NCBI GenBank assembly: GCA_019694395.1
Contig: JAIBCC010000002.1
Location: forward strand, 186,330-250,329
From: Pyrinomonadaceae bacterium
GTDB lineage: Bacteria; Acidobacteriota; Blastocatellia; Pyrinomonadales; Pyrinomonadaceae
Direction: 5' to 3'
DNA length: 64,000 nucleotides
Under the pieces are notes generated by a model. It worked only from the letters and a program-made list of their open reading frames with translations, was not told the origin of the DNA and ran no database searches. Numbering within the stretch: the stretch's first letter is position 1; each line of letters starts with the position of its first letter. Positions 16,459 through 24,368 of this stretch are shown in pieces. Position numbers and translations under genes: made by a program.

Positions 16459-17073
16459 TTATTGCTCCAGCCTTCCCCAAAACGCGTAACTGGCTTTTGT
16501 GCCTGTAATTTCCAAACGCCAATAATTAAAATCCTGTGCATTGTCGCAGGAATTTCCCTTTCCGCGAAAAACAAGGAAATATTTTGTATTGGGTGTAATA
16601 GTTGGCTGCAAAAAGCCGGTTCCTTTGGCAATTCCCTGAAAGCGAAATTCTTTGTAAAGCGTGGTGTTTGGAGCATTTCTTTGCGGTTCCAGATCAACTG
16701 CAAATTTCAACATTTGATTTTGCAAAGGCAAAACCAAACTTCCTTTTCTGCCTTTGTAATCGGTAAAATCCATTGTCCATTTATTGGTTGAAAATCCGCC
16801 GCCCAAGGTTAAATTATCAAATCCTGCCTGATAATTATCGTCATTGTAATCCTTTGGCAATCCCTTAACATTGATTGGATCAACCCCTGCGTCTGAGGTA
16901 AATAGAGTTGCTTCCTTTGCAAATTTCATCTCCCTGAAAACCCCAAGCAAATAACTGTCAGGCTTTTTGGTAAAGATCGAATAGGTTCCTGCATCCGCAC
17001 AACAGGCACAGGCAAAACATTTCACAGAGAAAAAAACAGTTACAAATAAGCAAACTAAAAGTTTTCCTAACAT
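16459..17073 (-). CDS. Exported protein with a cysteine-rich N terminus, unknown function
   Basis: The ATG at 17073 follows AGGTGA at a normal distance; the TTG at 17088 is a less likely start. The product of about 204 residues has a signal peptide (LGKLLVCLFVTVFFSVKCFA) followed at once by CACCADAGTY, a cluster of three cysteines that could bind metal or form disulphides. The rest is beta-rich (YFLVFRGKGNSC, YWRLEITGTKASY) and ends in an aromatic strand. The cysteine cluster directly after the export signal is the most distinctive feature. No family is recognised. Confidence 0.55.
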   Translation of the reverse strand: MLGKLLVCLFVTVFFSVKCFACACCADAGTYSIFTKKPDSYLLGVFREMKFAKEATLFTSDAGVDPINVKGLPKDYNDDNYQAGFDNLTLGGGFSTNKWTMDFTDYKGRKGSLVLPLQNQMLKFAVDLEPQRNAPNTTLYKEFRFQGIAKGTGFLQPTITPNTKYFLVFRGKGNSCDNAQDFNYWRLEITGTKASYAFWGRLEQ

Positions 17074-17081
17074 CTTTTCAC

Positions 17082-17492
17082 CTAACAAACGTAAGCAATG
17101 TTCAATCTCAAAAGGGCGATTTCAAACGCCTTGACTAATCCTTCGTAACTAGTTTCTGCATCCCCAACCGATGCTTTTAAAATTTCACTGGTTTCTGTTC
17201 TAACAATTCGTGTGCTGGCTCTTAATTGATTTCCGACAACTTGAACAGCACCAAACATTAATAATTTTGCCCCTTCTCCCTTTTGCCCTGTTTGGTTATA
17301 GGTTTTAATAACCTGATCTGGTGTCGGCAAAACTTTATAAGTTGAATTAAGGCGAACAGCGATCCGGTAAAATTGTCCGGTCTGTTTTGTTTCGATCATG
17401 ATCGAATCGGCTGCAACATTTGGCAGTGCCAGTTTTTTTGACATCACTTCTGCCATTGCCTTTTGAATTTCTTCTGGAGTTACTTGATACAT
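17082..17492 (-). CDS. Cytoplasmic protein of unknown function
   Basis: The ATG at 17492 is taken as the start; an in-frame GTG nine bases earlier is also possible. The product of about 136 residues has no signal peptide or membrane helix, which is unusual among its neighbours. It is predicted to be alpha/beta with an amphipathic helix TPEEIQKAMAEVMSKKL, strands FYRIAVRLNSTYKVLP and ASTRIVRTET, and a final helix YEGLVKAFEIALLRL. It does not match a family I know. Genes lie within ten bases on both sides, so it is co-transcribed. Confidence 0.5.
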   Translation of the reverse strand: MYQVTPEEIQKAMAEVMSKKLALPNVAADSIMIETKQTGQFYRIAVRLNSTYKVLPTPDQVIKTYNQTGQKGEGAKLLMFGAVQVVGNQLRASTRIVRTETSEILKASVGDAETSYEGLVKAFEIALLRLNIAYVC

Positions 17493-17501
17493 AATTTTCA
17501 C

Positions 17502-17894
17502 TTAACCTTTGCATTTGCTTAAAGTTGCCGAATAAACGCTCCATTTATTGGTTTCATAATTTTTTCCATACATTTGAACCTTTAAAGTTTTCGTGCCAAG
17601 TGTCCAAATTAACTTGGTTATATGAGAAAAAGTTTGTGGAACTGTCCGGTCAAATTTGATGGTTAGAGTATTTCCGGTTTTTATCCCCTTAAAATCATAG
17701 GTTTCCGACGAAGTTTTACTATCGTATTCGCTGAAAGAAAATTCGCCATCCGTAACTTTATTACCGGAAATGGAAAAAGTAATTAAGGTTGTCCCTTTTA
17801 AGCCTTCATTTTCAAAACAGTAATCTGTTGCCGCAAAAGCCTGAACTATGCCAATTAATAAAGTAAATGCAATGATTAGAATGATTTGTTTCAT
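17502..17894 (-). CDS. Small exported beta-rich protein, unknown function
   Basis: This 130-residue protein has a signal peptide (KQIILIIAFTLLIGIVQAFA) and a mature part of about 110 residues. It starts with a cysteine (DYCFENEGLKG), ends with another (SKCKG), and is built of beta strands (TTLITFSISGNKVTDGEFSF, TLTIKFDRTVP). The two terminal cysteines may pair. It resembles small periplasmic inhibitors in size and layout, but no family is recognised. Confidence 0.5.
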   Translation of the reverse strand: MKQIILIIAFTLLIGIVQAFAATDYCFENEGLKGTTLITFSISGNKVTDGEFSFSEYDSKTSSETYDFKGIKTGNTLTIKFDRTVPQTFSHITKLIWTLGTKTLKVQMYGKNYETNKWSVYSATLSKCKG

Positions 17895-17899
17895 AATTT

Positions 17900-18319
17900 C
17901 TACCAGTTGAATTTTGGTTTTTGGGAATTGATATGCCGGTAATTTCCACCCGGATTAACGTGTCTGCCAAATTCGCATTTTCCATTATCTTTGACAATCA
18001 AACGGTTTGAGGTAAATTTCAAAACCATTCGACATTCGGGCTTTTCCTTAAACTTAAAAATGGCTTTGTTATTTTGAAGAACTGCAAAACCTTTTGCTTC
18101 TCCCACATTGGCAATCGGTTCACCCTCGAATTTGTATTCCCAAAGTCCTTGATATTCAATCTTTAACTTGTTTTTGCCAACAACCTGAATTTTGAAAATA
18201 TCACTTTGATATTGCCAAGTTCCGTTAAATTGTGACTTAGCAAATGTTTTTTGTGAAAAAACAGATCCGCTAAAAAAAAACACAATTAAGATGGCTGAAA
18301 TTAGGTTAATTTTGAACAT
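17900..18319 (-). CDS. Small exported protein sharing a domain with the product at 49828-50499
   Basis: This 139-residue protein has a signal peptide (FKINLISAILIVFFFSGSVF). The mature part runs FNGTWQYQSDIFKIQVVGKN, then a glycine/alanine central strand, and ends in C-x-MVLKF, RLIVKDNGKC and a final GGNYRHI. The same pattern (GSWKFYDNEIQIK..., CKVTFNL, YLIVSDNMNCGG, FSGVYLK) makes up the C-terminal half of the exported protein at 49828-50499, so the two share a domain. Two conserved cysteines may form a disulphide. Function is unknown. The ATG overlaps the stop of the gene upstream by one base. Confidence 0.55.
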   Translation of the reverse strand: MFKINLISAILIVFFFSGSVFSQKTFAKSQFNGTWQYQSDIFKIQVVGKNKLKIEYQGLWEYKFEGEPIANVGEAKGFAVLQNNKAIFKFKEKPECRMVLKFTSNRLIVKDNGKCEFGRHVNPGGNYRHINSQKPKFNW

Positions 18320-19329
18320 TAGTTATTGTTTTTTTTTGCCGCTTCGTCAAAAATCCATTTATTAAAGGCACCGTGACTTTGAGAAATATCGGTGTAAATT
18401 ACCCCATTAAATTGTTTCCAAAACTCATAAAACTTTGTTATTTTTCTCGCGTCATTTTCGTTAAATTCTTCCTTGTTTTTTATTCCGAGAATAACTTTTT
18501 CGATTTCCGGTCCCTGACTTAAAATGTCGATAACCTCTTGGCTGACAGGTTTTACCCCCTGAATGTTGCCGTTTTCGATTTTATCGTTAATAGTTTTAAA
18601 ATAGCTTGTTTGAGTTGTTGGGTTATAGGTAATTTTGCCAAAGATTCTTCCTATTCTTTCGCCATCATTGAGTGAAATCTCCTGTCCTTGGGCATAAACA
18701 TAACTAATCCAATCAGTTTGTTTTCCGTTTTCCCATTCGGTTGGGAAAAAAGGAGAAAATTTAATCCGAAACATGGTCTTTTCGGGAACCGGCTGATAGA
18801 TTTTGTCAAAGAAGGCTGCTGCTTGCTTTCGCGCTTCTTCCAGAGTTGTTTCTAAAGGTTTTTCCTGCATTGATTCATATTTTTTTGCCAGATTTTCAAT
18901 TTCATTAGCGACTGCCTGATAACGTTTTTGATTTATTTGAGAAAGCGGCGAATTTGCTCCTGATGAAACCTGAAATGAATCCCTTCCGAACGAAATACTT
19001 ACCCCCTCAGAACCGGCATCATAAACAATTCCGTTTCTCTTTTCGTTTTTAATAGTGTCAAATTTATTTTCAACAAAAAACTGGTAAAGTTTAGCCTTAT
19101 CTTCATTGGAAATTTTTGCCATCCATTCGATTATTTTTTGCCCGTCCGGGGGCATTTTCGCCTTGTATTTGATGGTTTCACCCTCAATTAAAATATTTTT
19201 GTAATAAGGCGACATTCCACCGTTTTCACTAAAAGAAATTCTTAAATCAGCAGGCATTTGTTTCGGCAATTTCGATTGGGCTTCACAGCTCGTAAAAAAT
19301 ATCATTAAAAAAAGAATCAAAACTTTCAT
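18319..19329 (-). CDS. Lipoprotein of unknown function
   Basis: This 336-residue protein has a short lipoprotein signal (MKVLILFLMIFFTSC, lipobox FTSC). The first 130 residues (ADLRISFSENGGMSPYYKNI, MAKISNEDKAKLYQFFVENK, VSISFGRDSF) resemble the secreted beta domains often found next to Ser/Thr kinases. The second half contains helices around DIYQPVPE-type and EIEKVILGIKNKEEF segments. It is probably periplasmic. I do not recognise the family. It starts after a 112-bp gap that holds a 16-bp palindrome. Confidence 0.5.
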   Translation of the reverse strand: MKVLILFLMIFFTSCEAQSKLPKQMPADLRISFSENGGMSPYYKNILIEGETIKYKAKMPPDGQKIIEWMAKISNEDKAKLYQFFVENKFDTIKNEKRNGIVYDAGSEGVSISFGRDSFQVSSGANSPLSQINQKRYQAVANEIENLAKKYESMQEKPLETTLEEARKQAAAFFDKIYQPVPEKTMFRIKFSPFFPTEWENGKQTDWISYVYAQGQEISLNDGERIGRIFGKITYNPTTQTSYFKTINDKIENGNIQGVKPVSQEVIDILSQGPEIEKVILGIKNKEEFNENDARKITKFYEFWKQFNGVIYTDISQSHGAFNKWIFDEAAKKNNN

Positions 19330-19395
19330 CTCAAAAACACCTCAAACTTTGTTTTTTATAATTCATCCAAACGGACGAATTTCAAAGTAGAGAAC

Positions 19396-19411
19396 GCAAT
19401 TTTAAAATTGC
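19396..19411. promoter_or_regulatory. 16-bp perfect palindrome in the gap between two lipoprotein/exported genes
   Basis: GCAATTTTAAAATTGC reads the same on both strands. It lies between the end of the gene at 19442 and the start at 19329, so it may be an operator or part of a weak terminator. It has no G+C-rich stem, so the terminator reading is less likely. Confidence 0.35.
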
Positions 19412-19441
19412 CTTGCAAAAAGGCTTTGTAAAATCGAGATT

Positions 19442-19789
19442 TCAACTCACGGTCAAAGTGCAGGAAGTTGCCAAAAATGGATCGGATAATTTTGGGTCGG
19501 CTTTTTCATTAACTGAATCTAATTTTAGTTTTTTGTCACCTAAAGGGGTCGTTTCGCCTACATTCAATGTAATTTTGTCGGTTTTTCCGTTTCGTGAAAT
19601 TTCAAGATTGGCATAAATCTTTGTTTTTTTTCTGCTAAAAGTATGACCAACACTTACCATTTTGACCGTAAAATCCTCAATTTGTTTGGATTCATTTTTT
19701 TTCAAAGTAAAAGATTCAAAAGTAACTACTTCGTTACTAAAAGCTGTTGAAAAGAAAATAAATACCGTTAATAAAAATAATATTTTCAT
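19442..19789 (-). CDS. Small exported protein of unknown function
   Basis: The ATG at 19789 overlaps the stop codon of the hydrolase gene upstream (ATGA), so translation is coupled. The product of 115 residues has a signal peptide (MKILFLLTVFIFFSTAFS) and a compact beta domain (VTFESFTLKKNESKQI, KMVSVGHTFSRKKTKI, KITLNVGETTPLGDKKLKL). It resembles small periplasmic Ig-like proteins. The coupling suggests a partner of the hydrolase, but this is inferred. Confidence 0.5.
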   Translation of the reverse strand: MKILFLLTVFIFFSTAFSNEVVTFESFTLKKNESKQIEDFTVKMVSVGHTFSRKKTKIYANLEISRNGKTDKITLNVGETTPLGDKKLKLDSVNEKADPKLSDPFLATSCTLTVS

Positions 19790-20748
19790 TTTGCACCGCA
19801 CATCATTGAACGCATTTTGGAATAAACCTGATTGTGAAAATCAATGTAATAATTGGCAAAATTTGCGTCAAGATAAATATTTGTATGACCGCCGTTCGGA
19901 GCTTTGACTAATATGCTGAAAAGTCCGACCTCATCCGCTTTCTTTTTGATAGATTCGCTGCCATACATATTGAAACTTTTTCCCGTTATCCCATAACCAA
20001 TCGGAACAACATCGTCGGCGGTTCCATGATAACTGAAAATCGGGGCATCATCTTTATCAATCCAATTTTCTTCCAGGATGCTGCCGGAATAATTAATCAC
20101 CCCCTTTATTTTGCTGGAAAACTTGAAGCTTTCGGGAGTTCCCGTATTTCCTTCTAATCCGCCTTCGTCTGCTACAAATTTTGCAAAATCTGCCGGCATT
20201 TGATCTTTTTCGTCCAATAATCCAATATGCAAAGCCGTAATTGCACCGGCTGAAGCGCCACCGATAAAAATATTATTCGCATCAATTTTGTAAGGATTTC
20301 CATTTGAGGCAGATTGGCGAAAAAATCTGATGGCAGATTTAAAATCGCTCATTGCCTTTACAATTTCGCGTTTCATATTATTCGGGTCATAAATTTTGTC
20401 CATCGGAATCAGGCGATAGCTGATACTTGCTGTCACATAACCTTTTTTGGTGAATTGCTGGGCAAAATAAGTCATATCTTCTTTTGTTCCCTGCACATAA
20501 CCACCGCCGTGAGCAAATATTATCAAAGGTCGAAGGGTTGCCGTATCCCCTTTCGGTTCAAAAATATCAAGCTGCAAATTAACCGTTTCGCCGTTCCAAC
20601 CTTTATTTGTGCCATATTGAACCGTTTTCGTCGGAGAAATTGTAAATTGATCTTTTTCATATCGTCCCGCCGTGCATGGGAGTTTTGTTTGCCCTTCACC
20701 CGAACAGGCAAAAGTGAACAAAAGTAAAAATGATAAAAGTTTTTTCAT
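19786..20748 (-). CDS. Alpha/beta hydrolase lipoprotein, carboxylesterase type
   Basis: This 320-residue protein has a lipoprotein signal (KKLLSFLLLFTFAC, lipobox TFAC). It has the alpha/beta hydrolase features: HGGG oxyanion motif (IIFAHGGGYVQG, about residue 80), nucleophile motif GGASAG (Ser at about 168), acid in HGTADDVVP (about 240) and histidine in GGHT (about 292). The IIFAHGGGYVQG start and the SYRL motif place it near the HSL/BD-FAE group of esterases. It probably hydrolyses small or acylated substrates at the periplasmic face. It is ended upstream by a hairpin at 20768-20802 and coupled to a small exported protein downstream. Confidence 0.85.
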   Translation of the reverse strand: MKKLLSFLLLFTFACSGEGQTKLPCTAGRYEKDQFTISPTKTVQYGTNKGWNGETVNLQLDIFEPKGDTATLRPLIIFAHGGGYVQGTKEDMTYFAQQFTKKGYVTASISYRLIPMDKIYDPNNMKREIVKAMSDFKSAIRFFRQSASNGNPYKIDANNIFIGGASAGAITALHIGLLDEKDQMPADFAKFVADEGGLEGNTGTPESFKFSSKIKGVINYSGSILEENWIDKDDAPIFSYHGTADDVVPIGYGITGKSFNMYGSESIKKKADEVGLFSILVKAPNGGHTNIYLDANFANYYIDFHNQVYSKMRSMMCGAK

Positions 20749-20767
20749 TGCAATTTTCTGAAAGAAA

Positions 20768-20802
20768 TCAATGGCGGTTTCTCTTTACAAAACCACCATT
20801 GA
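20768..20802 (-). terminator. Probable terminator between two minus-strand operons
   Basis: TCAATGGCGGTTT at 20768-20780 pairs with AAACCACCATTGA at 20790-20802 (one G-T wobble), with a 9-base loop. On the minus strand the stem is followed by a T-rich stretch (TTTC-TTTC). It lies after the gene at 20820 and before the hydrolase gene, and probably ends the 25533-to-20820 transcript. Confidence 0.7.
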
Positions 20803-20819
20803 TACGAGTGGTTATCAAA

Positions 20820-21875
20820 TTAGAAACCCGTTAAAGGATTTCCGTAAAAAGCATCGGTTTTATAAGACATCAAATCTACAGTTCCTTCTTTTACCGGATT
20901 AATTTTTGTCGGCACAATAATCCCAAATCCGCTGATATTATTGGTTTTAGCAACACCGGAATCAACGATTTTGCCGTCCTTTCCGACCGTAAAGGGAATT
21001 ACCCGCGCAACTTCGTCATCCAACATTACTTTTAATTCATAATTTCCCGGATTATTTTTTAAGACAAAGCGGTTAACACCATTTGGGTTATTTTCAAAAT
21101 AACGGACTTTGATAAACGGCACTTTCCAAAGCTCCCATTGATATTTATGATCGCTGTCTCCTTCCGAAAAAATTGATTCCTGCAAGCCAACGTCATCCGG
21201 GTCGGTGTTGGCAATCAATTTTCCGTTGTAAAATAAAAAACCCTTTACTTTTCCCGAGTTCTGTCCGCGAAACCACATATTTGCATAGAAAACGGGTGCA
21301 TCCTCGTCCGATTGAGTATTAAAATTCAAATAAGCCATTGGCAGCATCCAATCCTGCTCCACGTAATAAGCATATTCATTCTTAAAATCAGGATGCGGCG
21401 TTCCGACAAACTCTTTTCCTACTTTGAATTTGCCTTGGTAAAACAATTTTGATGTTCCCTGTAATGAATTTTTTAGTGTAATTTTGAATGAAAAGATTCC
21501 GGTTTGAATACTTGAACGTTTATCAGTCCAACGCGGAACGGCTTCCGATTCAAAACCCAAATATCTTCCTTCTTCAATAGAAAACGGTGCAGAATCCTGG
21601 CTGAACCATAGTGTTCCTTCCGGCGTAAAAAATTCATAAGTAAAATAACTGGCATCGGCAATCGGACCTGACACAGCGAATTGTAATTTCGGCATCCACG
21701 ACCAAAAGTTTTTCAAATTAGGCTGTTTCCAGTAATTTAAATCCCGAACCGTCTTAACTTTCAAGGTCGGTTTTAGCAAACTGGAAGGGTTAAAGGTGTT
21801 TACATATTTGTCCTGTCCAAATAAAATCACGCCTAAACTTAATAAAATCAATAAAGCTGCAATTATTTTTTTCAT
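20820..21875 (-). CDS. Exported protein of unknown function, paralogue of the product at 22964-24028
   Basis: The ATG at 21875 is preferred to the frame start at 21884 (a TTG), with AGGA nine bases upstream. The product of 351 residues has a signal peptide (MKKIIAALLILLSLGVILFG). It shares with the product at 22964-24028 the order Y-WKQPN/YWKNPK, a (L/I)-F-V-GP segment near residue 60, GTLWFSQ or GTPWMKV, SIQTGIFSFKITLKNSLQG, a FYNGKLI strand, IPFTVGKDGKIVD(S/N)G(I/V)AK and the ending (K/Q)TDAFYGNPLTGF. The layout is beta-rich, like stacked Ig-type domains. I do not recognise the family. The gene is the last in its operon, before the terminator. Confidence 0.6.
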   Translation of the reverse strand: MKKIIAALLILLSLGVILFGQDKYVNTFNPSSLLKPTLKVKTVRDLNYWKQPNLKNFWSWMPKLQFAVSGPIADASYFTYEFFTPEGTLWFSQDSAPFSIEEGRYLGFESEAVPRWTDKRSSIQTGIFSFKITLKNSLQGTSKLFYQGKFKVGKEFVGTPHPDFKNEYAYYVEQDWMLPMAYLNFNTQSDEDAPVFYANMWFRGQNSGKVKGFLFYNGKLIANTDPDDVGLQESIFSEGDSDHKYQWELWKVPFIKVRYFENNPNGVNRFVLKNNPGNYELKVMLDDEVARVIPFTVGKDGKIVDSGVAKTNNISGFGIIVPTKINPVKEGTVDLMSYKTDAFYGNPLTGF

Positions 21876-21892
21876 CTTGATCAATCCTGTTT

Positions 21893-22816
21893 TTATCTTT
21901 TTGTTGCGGTTAATGGAGCTTTGGCTTTTTCACAATTGGCAAAGCATTTGGGTTGACTGGTTGCCTCGCCCTGATTTGTTCCTCGATCAGAAAATTTGAA
22001 CATAAACATCGGCATCCCGTAATCCTTTCGATTTTCAATCAGTTCATCCAAATCCGCTTTCGCTTCTTTATAAGTATTTCCGGTGTCATTGCGGACATAA
22101 CTAGGTAAAATTTCTTTTTGATCGCTATACCAACGAATCCCAATCCCGTTTTTCTGGATCATTGGCTGTTCGACAGTCGTTTCAAAATATTTACTGAAAA
22201 TGCTGTCCATTTTGCGTGAATCTGAACCAACAACATAGACCTCAAATGGTTCCGAATAATAGAATCTTTGGTCAATTCCGTCACTTTCATCACCGGCACT
22301 TTTTTTATAGGTGGTTACTTCAATTTTGAAATATTTCCAAATCGGGATTCCCGCAACGTGAACCTCTGCAACGTCCGACATCCATTCCGCCCGTCCCGAA
22401 CCATCCGCCAGTGAACAATTAAAGAAAAATGTTGACCAATAATCGTCATCGGCTTTCGGATTGAGGCTTTTTTTATCATTTTGGAAAACTGCATAACGGG
22501 CTTCGTCTGCTTCTTCCAAAGTGGGAAAAGTTTTTATCTGTATATCCTTTACGGTTAATTTCAAATCATTGGCAAAATATGGAACTACTTTGGCATTGAA
22601 ATAGTTAAGCGCATTTTGCTTGGCTTTTTCTGCTTCTGCCGGATTAATGGCATTAATACTGGTAAAAAATGCGCTTTCTGTCACGTTACTACTGCTTGCC
22701 TTGGTTGCCGTATAAATTCTAGCCCAGGCATAAACTTTTCCCTGGGCAAAGGAAAAAGTAGAAAACAAAAGTGTTATGAAAACGGCTATAACAATGGATT
22801 TACTGAACTTATACAT
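21893..22816 (-). CDS. Exported protein of unknown function within the paralogue operon
   Basis: The ATG at 22816 is chosen because AGGAG lies nine bases upstream and it starts a signal peptide (MYKFSKSIVIAVFITLLFST). The 307-residue product has no recognised domain; visible pieces are KVYAWARIYTATKAS, EKAKQNALNYFNAKVVPYFA, WMSDVAEVHVAGIPIWKYFK and a C-terminal stretch rich in Lys and Pro with two cysteines (KCFANC). It lies between two paralogous genes and directly after a 43-residue membrane protein gene, and the whole group is probably one operon. Confidence 0.55.
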   Translation of the reverse strand: MYKFSKSIVIAVFITLLFSTFSFAQGKVYAWARIYTATKASSSNVTESAFFTSINAINPAEAEKAKQNALNYFNAKVVPYFANDLKLTVKDIQIKTFPTLEEADEARYAVFQNDKKSLNPKADDDYWSTFFFNCSLADGSGRAEWMSDVAEVHVAGIPIWKYFKIEVTTYKKSAGDESDGIDQRFYYSEPFEVYVVGSDSRKMDSIFSKYFETTVEQPMIQKNGIGIRWYSDQKEILPSYVRNDTGNTYKEAKADLDELIENRKDYGMPMFMFKFSDRGTNQGEATSQPKCFANCEKAKAPLTATKR

Positions 22817-22817
22817 T

Positions 22818-22949
22818 TTATCTTGCTCCTGATTGATAATAAACAAAACCTCCGATCATCCCGATTATTACCAATAAGACCGGAATGGCGATTATTACTC
22901 CAATTATCCCAACAATGATGAATATTATTTTTTTGTCATTACTTGCCAT
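22818..22949 (-). CDS. 43-residue single-pass membrane protein
   Basis: This gene is too short for most gene callers. An ATG at 22949 has AAAGGAG about ten bases upstream, and the frame runs 43 codons to a TAA that is one base before the ATG of the next gene. The ribosome binding site of that next gene (CAGGAG) lies inside this frame. The product is MASNDKK, followed by a hydrophobic run of about 28 residues dominated by I, V, L and G, and a short tail FVYYQSGAR. The tight packing and good ribosome binding site support a real gene; it is a single membrane helix with a cytoplasmic or periplasmic tail. Confidence 0.75.
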   Translation of the reverse strand: MASNDKKIIFIIVGIIGVIIAIPVLLVIIGMIGGFVYYQSGAR

Positions 22950-22963
22950 TGATTTGAACTCCT

Positions 22964-24028
22964 TTATTGGATTACAAACCCGGTTAAGGAATTGCCCCAG
23001 ATTGCGTCAGTTTGCCAAGCAATGGCACTAAATTGTCCATCCAAAATTCCCGTAATTTTGGCTGGAAAAATCATTCTAACGCCGCCAAGATTGACACTTT
23101 TGGCAATCCCGTTATCCACAATTTTTCCATCTTTTCCGACCGTAAAATCAATTGTCCGAACGAGCTGATTATCCCTTAAGACTTTGATCTGATAATTTCC
23201 CGGGTTTTTATCTATGAAAAAGTTTGATGAGTAATCATTAGCACTTGAACTATGATTAAAAGCACGAACATTGACAAAATTGAACTGCAAGATTGAATAA
23301 CGATGATGAGGTTCATTTGCTCCGCTGGTCAGTTCTTCTCTGGTTGAGTTTCCGGTTGCAGAATCCTTTGAGATTTGTTTCCCGTTATAGAAAAGATACG
23401 CTTCCTGTTTCCCTGATTCCAAATTCCCTTTTAAGCAAACCTGAGTTGAAATATATGGAACATTTTCATCCGATTCGGGATTTACCCAAACATAACCAAT
23501 CGGAAGATGCCAGTCGTAATCAACCATAAATTCTTTTTTCCCTTTATTTTCAGGAATATTTTGGTCAAGCGTTAATTGATTAACTTTGTATTTTCCGCTG
23601 AAAATTACCTTATCAACGCCGGCAAGTGCATTTTTCAATTTGATTCGGAAATTAAAGGTTCCGGTTTCAATAGAAGCCAATTTTTCTTCTTCATCAGAAC
23701 TAATTGAATCCGGTTTAATCGTTTCCCAAACGTCATCCTCCAGATTTGGAGTGACCATATTGACCTTCATCCAGGGAGTTCCGTTGGCGCGGTCAAATTC
23801 CACATAAAGTTTGCTGCCTGCCTCAACCGGACCTAAAACTTCAAATCTGATATTGGGATACCACGAATTTGTGTTATAAACGGGTTCCGCCGCCTTTGGA
23901 TTTTTCCAGTAACGTAGAAATTTTTGCGGGGTAATGTAAACCGTTCTTTTTAATAAAGTCATTTCACCTGCCAAAGCAGAAACTGAAAAAAATATAAAAG
24001 TAACAAATAAAAATGCTGCTCTTCTCAT
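22964..24028 (-). CDS. Exported protein of unknown function, paralogue of the product at 20820-21875
   Basis: This 354-residue protein has a signal peptide (RRAAFLFVTFIFFSVSALA). Conserved blocks with its paralogue are YWKNPKAAEPVYNTNSWYPN, ASIETGTFNFRIKLKNALAG, YLFYNGKQIS, FTVGKDGKIVDNGIAK and the end WQTDAIWGNSLTGF. The middle part carries VDYDWHLPIGYVWVNPESDE, matching VEQDWMLPMAYLNFNTQSDE in the paralogue. The two genes bracket the small membrane protein and the exported 307-residue protein. Together they look like a secreted or periplasmic assembly of unknown role. Confidence 0.6.
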   Translation of the reverse strand: MRRAAFLFVTFIFFSVSALAGEMTLLKRTVYITPQKFLRYWKNPKAAEPVYNTNSWYPNIRFEVLGPVEAGSKLYVEFDRANGTPWMKVNMVTPNLEDDVWETIKPDSISSDEEEKLASIETGTFNFRIKLKNALAGVDKVIFSGKYKVNQLTLDQNIPENKGKKEFMVDYDWHLPIGYVWVNPESDENVPYISTQVCLKGNLESGKQEAYLFYNGKQISKDSATGNSTREELTSGANEPHHRYSILQFNFVNVRAFNHSSSANDYSSNFFIDKNPGNYQIKVLRDNQLVRTIDFTVGKDGKIVDNGIAKSVNLGGVRMIFPAKITGILDGQFSAIAWQTDAIWGNSLTGFVIQ

Positions 24029-24045
24029 AAATTGCTCTCCTACTA

Positions 24046-24273
24046 TTAATTCTTTCGATAAATTTTGTGCCAGGTGTTTTTTTCACAACTTGCACAATTA
24101 GCTTTGGTTTTTGTTTCACCGGTTGCTTTCCAACGGATTCCGCCTGATTCCCAAACCGACCTTTCAAAACCGCATTCGGAACACCGGAAATTCCATTCGC
24201 TTGATTCTTTTTCCATTGATTCTGCCCAATTTACGGGTAAAATCTTCTTAAAAAACTTTTGGATTCCACTCAT
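24046..24273 (-). CDS. Small zinc-ribbon protein
   Basis: This 75-residue protein has two CxxC pairs, CSEC and CASC, about 30 residues apart, with FERSVWESGGIRW between them and HKIYRKN at the end. It is a small cytoplasmic zinc ribbon. It stands at the head of the paralogue operon, just after the hairpin at 24289-24351, and is separated from the first exported paralogue by 17 bases. It is tryptophan-rich. The function is unknown. Confidence 0.6.
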   Translation of the reverse strand: MSGIQKFFKKILPVNWAESMEKESSEWNFRCSECGFERSVWESGGIRWKATGETKTKANCASCEKNTWHKIYRKN

Positions 24274-24288
24274 AAAACCTTCTTGGGG

Positions 24289-24351
24289 GTTCAGTTGCTC
24301 TTGTATTAAGCAATTTCCAATTACTCAATTCGGGGGTAAGAGCAACTGAAC
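24289..24351. repeat. Perfect 14-bp inverted repeat, long-loop hairpin
   Basis: GTTCAGTTGCTCTT at 24289-24302 is repeated in inverse at 24338-24351 with a 35-base loop that is itself partly palindromic (TAAGCAATT facing AATTACTCA). Short G runs flank the arms. It lies between the gene at 24369 and the start at 24273. There is no T tract directly after it on the minus strand, so an attenuator, processing site or small mobile relic are all possible. Confidence 0.6.
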
Positions 24352-24368
24352 TTTGGGGGAAGTTTTTC

